From NCBI GenBank assembly GCA_963774075.1, contig CAVZDP010000003.1, positions 124,001 through 188,000 of the forward strand: a stretch of DNA of 64,000 nt. Reading direction: 5' to 3'. Below are positions 59,438 to 64,000 of the stretch, piece after piece. The notes under the pieces were generated by a model, which was not told the origin of the DNA, made no database searches, and worked only from the letters and a program-made list of their open reading frames with translations. Position numbers and translations under genes: made by a program. Each line of letters opens with the position of its first letter. Position 1 is the first letter of the stretch. The stretch is from JBBQNR01 sp963774075. GTDB lineage: Bacteria; Actinomycetota; Thermoleophilia; Solirubrobacterales; JBBDJG01.

Positions 59438-59478
59438 CTCGGCGCTGCGGCGTTGGTCGGCGCCGGTAGCTCTTCTCC

Positions 59479-60230
59479 ATGACGGCAGCTGACGCCACGG
59501 TCGATTCTCTGCGAGAGCTCGACGCCATCACGCGGCGCCTGCGCCGCGAATGCCCATGGGATCGGGCGCAGGACGAGCGCAGCATCGTGCCGCACACCGT
59601 CGAGGAGTCATACGAGCTGGCCGAGGCCGCGCACGGCGGCGATGACGCGAAGATGGTCGACGAGCTCGGGGACGTCCTGTTCCAGGTCGTCTTCCTCTCG
59701 CTGCTGCTGGAGGAGCGTGACGCCGGCGACCTCGATGCCGTGGCGCGACAGGTGACGGAGAAGCTGATCCGGCGCCATCCGCACGTCTTCGGCCCCGCCG
59801 CGGGCGATATCGCCGACCTGCCGACCGCGGCCGCCACCCCAGCCGAGGTGCGCGAGAACTGGGACGCGATCAAGCGCCGCGAGGCGCCTCGCGAGCACCC
59901 ACTGTCGGGAGTGCCGCAGACGCTGCCGGCGCTGCTCTTCGCGCGAAAGCTTCAGCGCCGCGCCGCGGGGGGCAGCGATCGGGGCGAGCCCGGTCAAGCG
60001 CTGGATGCGGTGAAGGCGCGCCTGGAGGAAGCGGCCGCGGCGGTCGCGAGCGAGGGCGTGGGAGCGGAGGCGCAGGAGGAGACGCGGCACGGCTCGCCGC
60101 TTCTCTACGAGCGGATCGGCGAGCTGCTGTTCGCTGCCGTCGAGCTCTCGCGCGCGGTGCAGGTGGACCCGGAGCTGGCCCTGCGACTGCGCGCGCAGCG
60201 CTTCCGCAACGAACGCGAGGCCGCCGGCGC

Positions 60231-60234
<4 letters not shown>
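59479..60234 (+). CDS. mazG: Nucleoside triphosphate pyrophosphohydrolase MazG
   Basis: A 251-residue house-cleaning NTPase. The first MazG domain has LRRECPWDRAQDERSIVPHT and VEESYELAEAAHGGDDAKMV, then DELGDVLFQVVFLSLL (ExxE and ExxD-type metal sites) and RHPHVFG. The second domain (~155-250) is shorter and degenerate but keeps ERIGELLFAAVELSRAVQVD. It hydrolyses noncanonical NTPs or lowers ppGpp. Its stop overlaps the eno start (GTGA). Confidence 0.92.
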
Positions 60235-61511
<1,277 letters not shown>

Positions 61512-61563
61512 GGCCCGCCGGCGCTGCGGGCCCCGCAGGCGCCGGGAAGGAGACGGGCCGCGG

Positions 61564-61950
61564 GTGGCGAAGGAGGCCGCAGTGGCCGCACGCGCAGCAA
61601 GGACGACGGCGGCGCGCCGGCCTGCCCGGCGCCGTCCCCCCCGTGGCGCGGCCGTACGGCGCAGCGGAGGCATCCGCTGGGACCGCGTGGCGCGGCTGTC
61701 GCTGCTCTTCGTGCTCGCGCTCGTGCTGCTCTCCTACATCGGCCCCACCGCGGAGTACCTGCGTGCATGGAGTCTCGCCAAGGACACCCGCGCCGAGGTC
61801 GAGGCGCTGCAGGGTGACAACGAGCGCCTGCGCGAGCGCGCCCGGCACCTTCGCCGCCTGGAGACCGCTGAGCTCGAGGCACGCCGGGCGGGGATGGCGA
61901 AGCCCGGTGAGCGGGTCTACGTGATCCGCGGCCTGCCTGAAGACCGTTAG
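61564..61950 (+). CDS. DivIC/FtsB family septum formation initiator
   Basis: A 128-residue bitopic membrane protein. A basic Ala/Arg-rich cytoplasmic part (residues 1-45), one membrane helix (LSLLFVLALVLLSYIGPTAE) and an extracellular coiled coil (AEVEALQGDNERLRERARHL) fit FtsB/DivIC, which links FtsQ/DivIB and FtsL in the divisome. The C-terminal ARRAGMAKPGERVYVIRGLP is the conserved end. It sits directly after eno, as in many actinobacteria. GTG start. Confidence 0.9.
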   Translation: MAKEAAVAARAARTTAARRPARRRPPRGAAVRRSGGIRWDRVARLSLLFVLALVLLSYIGPTAEYLRAWSLAKDTRAEVEALQGDNERLRERARHLRRLETAELEARRAGMAKPGERVYVIRGLPEDR

Positions 61951-61974
61951 CGACGCTGAGCGACGGATGGCGGC

Positions 61975-62772
61975 CTAAGGCTCTGCGTCAGCCACAGTCT
62001 GAAGGCGCTTGAGCGCGCGGCGCAGCAGGCGCGAGACGTGCATCTGGGAGATGCCGAGCTGCTCTCCGATCTCGAACTGCGTCAGGTCCTCGGCGAAGCG
62101 AAGGTGAAGGATCAATCGCTCGCGCCCCGGAAGGGCGTTCAGGGCTCCGCTGATGCAGGCCCCGTACTCGACGAGCTCGAAGCGCTCGTCGTCGGCGCCC
62201 AGGGCCCCGCCGACCCCGTTCAACCGTTCGCCGTTGCCGTCCTGGTCGGGCGAGTCCAGCGATAGGGCTTGGAGTGCCACGGCCGCCTCGACGGCCTCGA
62301 TGACCTCTGGCACGCTGGTACCGGTGGCCTCCGCCACCTCGCGCGCCGAGGGAGTGCGGCCGAGCCGCACCTGTAGCTCGTCGGTCGCCCGGTCGACCTC
62401 GAGCACGCGCGAGCGCAGCCTCTGGGGCACGCGCAGGGCCCAAGAGCTATCGCGGAAGTGGCGCTTCAGCTCACCGATGATCGTCGGCACCGCGTAGGCC
62501 GAGAAGGGCATGCCGCGACTGGGTTCGAAGCGGTCCACCGCCTTCAAGAGCCCCATCCCCGCCACCTGGAGAAGGTCGTCGAGGGGCTCTCGCCCATACC
62601 AGTAGCGGCGGGCAAGCCGGTGCGCCAGCGGCAGGTAGCGCTGTACGAGCTCCTCGCGCGCGTCCGAGTCCCCGGCACGGCAGCGGTTGAACAGGCCCTC
62701 CTCCCTGGGACCAAGTGCAGGCGCTTCCAAGAACACTCCCCGGCCAGGGCCCCCGAGCCCCGGAATAGACAA
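61975..62772 (-). CDS. RNA polymerase sigma factor, group 3 (SigB/SigF-like)
   Basis: A 265-residue alternative sigma factor. Region 2 reads RYLPLAHRLARRYWYGREPL and DDLLQVAGMGLLKAVDRFEP; region 3 is VPQRLRSRVLEVDRATDELQ; region 4 contains LTQFEIGEQLGISQMHVSRL. The type is that of stress and sporulation sigma factors controlled by anti-sigma partners, but no partner gene is adjacent. TTG 62772 is the longest start; GTG 62736 is an alternative. Confidence 0.92.
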   Translation of the reverse strand: MSIPGLGGPGRGVFLEAPALGPREEGLFNRCRAGDSDAREELVQRYLPLAHRLARRYWYGREPLDDLLQVAGMGLLKAVDRFEPSRGMPFSAYAVPTIIGELKRHFRDSSWALRVPQRLRSRVLEVDRATDELQVRLGRTPSAREVAEATGTSVPEVIEAVEAAVALQALSLDSPDQDGNGERLNGVGGALGADDERFELVEYGACISGALNALPGRERLILHLRFAEDLTQFEIGEQLGISQMHVSRLLRRALKRLQTVADAEP

Positions 62773-62844
62773 CTAACCCGCGGTCATGGTACCGCCCAAG
62801 GAAGAAGTTTTCTGGACGGATGTTCTAGGTAACCACCACCATGA

Positions 62845-63948
62845 GTGAGGATGTCGCGGGTTTTCCCAAGGATTCGGGCCCTTGTCCTGATCTTTGCGCT
62901 TCTCGGGCTGGGCATACCGGCCAGCGCGAGCGCAAGCGATCTGGTGGGCCAAGCGGGCAGCGCCGTGTCCGGTGCTGTCGCGGGCCTGCCCACGGGTGCG
63001 CAGGAGAAAGCCGCCCCGGCCACCATCGTGGCGGCTGCGGGGCCTGCCGTCAGCTCCACTTTGGCTGCGGCTGTAGAGACCCCCGCGCCGGCTAGGGACG
63101 CGGGTGCCGCTGACCGCGCGGCCAGACAGCCGGCACGTTCGGTGGCCGGGGCAACCCGCGCGCCAAGGGCGGAGAGCCCCGCGCGGCGCTCGGCGATCGG
63201 CTGGGGAGTTCCGGCTCGCCGGAACAACGGATCCGCGAGGACCGCGGCGGAGTCACGCCGCGACGCGGCGGGCGCGACCGGGTCTCTGACCCGCGCGGCG
63301 CGCGAGGCGGCACAGCGCTTTCGGGCGTCCGCCGACGCGACCGCAGGGCCGGGAGCGTCCGCCGTCGATACCGGCGCGAAGCTGCTGGGTCATGTGGGCG
63401 GCGACCTCCGCGCCCTCGCAGGCCAGGCCGCGCCGAACCCAATGATCTTCAAGAACCTGCTCCAGGGGGGCAGTTTTGCCGTTATGGCGCTCCCCTACGG
63501 CAGGAACCTCCCGACCCTACCCGGGAGCGACGGGTTGCTTCCGACGCTCCCGGGTACTTACTTGGCGTTCCCGCCCGCCGGCGCGAACGGCCTCGGCGGC
63601 GGTCCCGCGCTCTCGGATCGCGCCGCCCTCGTCCCCCCGAGGGGACTTGCCGGCCTGCCCGCGGCCCTCAGGTCGGAGGTTCTGACCACGCAGAGCGCAC
63701 GTGCCGCAGGCACGGGCGCAGCGGACGCGCGCGCTGGGTCGCAGTCCGCCCGCCCGCCCGGGCACCCCGATCCGAGCGAGACCCTCTCGCTCGGCACCTC
63801 ACTCGGCCAGGCCCTCACCCTCCTCGGGGGTTTGGGCCTGGCCGTGATCTTCCTGATGTCGGCGCCGCAGGCCTGGCGACGGGTTCGAATGCCCGTGGTC
63901 TCGTTGCTGCTGCCGCCCTTCGTCACTCCGCTCGAGCGCCCCGGCTAG
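62845..63948 (+). CDS. Exported Ala/Arg/Gly-rich surface protein with C-terminal membrane helix
   Basis: A 367-residue protein. The signal peptide is VFPRIRALVLIFALLGLGIP up to ASASA. The mature part is a long low-complexity segment rich in Ala, Arg, Gly and Pro, with no recognisable domain. Near the end a membrane helix (LTLLGGLGLAVIFLMSAPQA) is followed by a basic segment, so it is probably membrane-anchored at its C-terminus facing out. GTG 62845 or ATG 62851 may be used. Divergent from the sigma factor gene. Confidence 0.7.
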   Translation: MRMSRVFPRIRALVLIFALLGLGIPASASASDLVGQAGSAVSGAVAGLPTGAQEKAAPATIVAAAGPAVSSTLAAAVETPAPARDAGAADRAARQPARSVAGATRAPRAESPARRSAIGWGVPARRNNGSARTAAESRRDAAGATGSLTRAAREAAQRFRASADATAGPGASAVDTGAKLLGHVGGDLRALAGQAAPNPMIFKNLLQGGSFAVMALPYGRNLPTLPGSDGLLPTLPGTYLAFPPAGANGLGGGPALSDRAALVPPRGLAGLPAALRSEVLTTQSARAAGTGAADARAGSQSARPPGHPDPSETLSLGTSLGQALTLLGGLGLAVIFLMSAPQAWRRVRMPVVSLLLPPFVTPLERPG

Positions 63949-63975
63949 CCCCGGCCATGAACGGCCGCGCCGGGG
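63949..63975 (+). terminator. GC-rich hairpin after the surface protein gene
   Basis: CCCCGGC and GCCGGGG pair around a 13-nt loop that begins right after the stop codon. There is no T-run, so termination is only presumed. Confidence 0.4.
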
Positions 63976-64000
63976 GGTCAGGTTGCCCCGGCAATTCGCA

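Overview
The window is one continuous piece of a very GC-rich bacterial chromosome with GTG- and TTG-rich starts. The gene set (LytR-CpsA-Psr protein, ROK glucokinase, PucR regulator, CGNR zinc-finger regulator, WS/DGAT acyltransferase, R2lox-type oxidase, type-3 sigma factor, DivIC/FtsB protein) points to Actinobacteria. The many exported beta-propeller proteins and the recurrent short C-terminal modules suggest Thermoleophilia/Solirubrobacterales. That placement is inference from gene content and style, not from a marker-gene search.

Layout. 1-7 kb: tail of a Ser/Gly/Asp-rich protein, a secreted acidic protein, an LCP cell-wall ligase divergent from a ROK sugar kinase, an RTX-like repeat protein, rsmI, a methyltransferase and a membrane ClpP-fold protease. 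7-18.5 kb: M23 peptidase, a small GNAT-like protein and a CGNR regulator sharing a divergent promoter with an operator-like palindrome, then a housekeeping run (metG, DMT transporter, tatD, rsmA-ispE), a carboxymuconolactone decarboxylase-like protein, a DedA-PAP2 fusion and a PucR regulator. 18.5-36.5 kb: an accessory region almost entirely of exported proteins. It holds two tandem PQQ sugar dehydrogenases with PKD domains, a tRNA-Gln gene, an ELWxxDGTxxGT repeat protein, two TolB-like proteins, a voltage-gated cation channel, an unclassified secreted protein, a small HExxH protein, a propeller-like protein and a lysyl oxidase. 36.7-45 kb: zinc-ribbon protein, quinone oxidoreductase, WS/DGAT, TetR, R2lox, glmU-prs and a FAD monooxygenase. 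45-54 kb: large SBBP-repeat exported protein, ABC1/UbiB kinase divergent from rplY-pth, a GGDEF-HD-GYP protein, glyoxalase and SDR. 54-64 kb: mfd, PpiC foldase, mazG, eno, divIC, sigma factor and a secreted surface protein.

Two linked observations stand out. First, five exported proteins between 18.5 and 34 kb carry the same ~210-residue C-terminal module. It begins PRPGGxTP and ends GDExxxLxxGxFxP exactly at the C-terminus, and I do not recognise it as a named family. In one protein a TolB propeller is inserted inside the module. Second, the tRNA-Gln(UUG) gene is followed by two further copies of its 3' end (25835 and 27672). The last still carries a good terminator, and in front of it lies what may be a decayed integrase C-terminus. 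This looks like a degraded integrative island in which each interval carries one exported-protein gene.

Many genes here have a TAnnnT hexamer 6-9 nt before the start codon and no Shine-Dalgarno sequence, so leaderless transcription seems common. The pattern helped choose several starts. No CRISPR array, intact insertion sequence or rRNA operon was seen.
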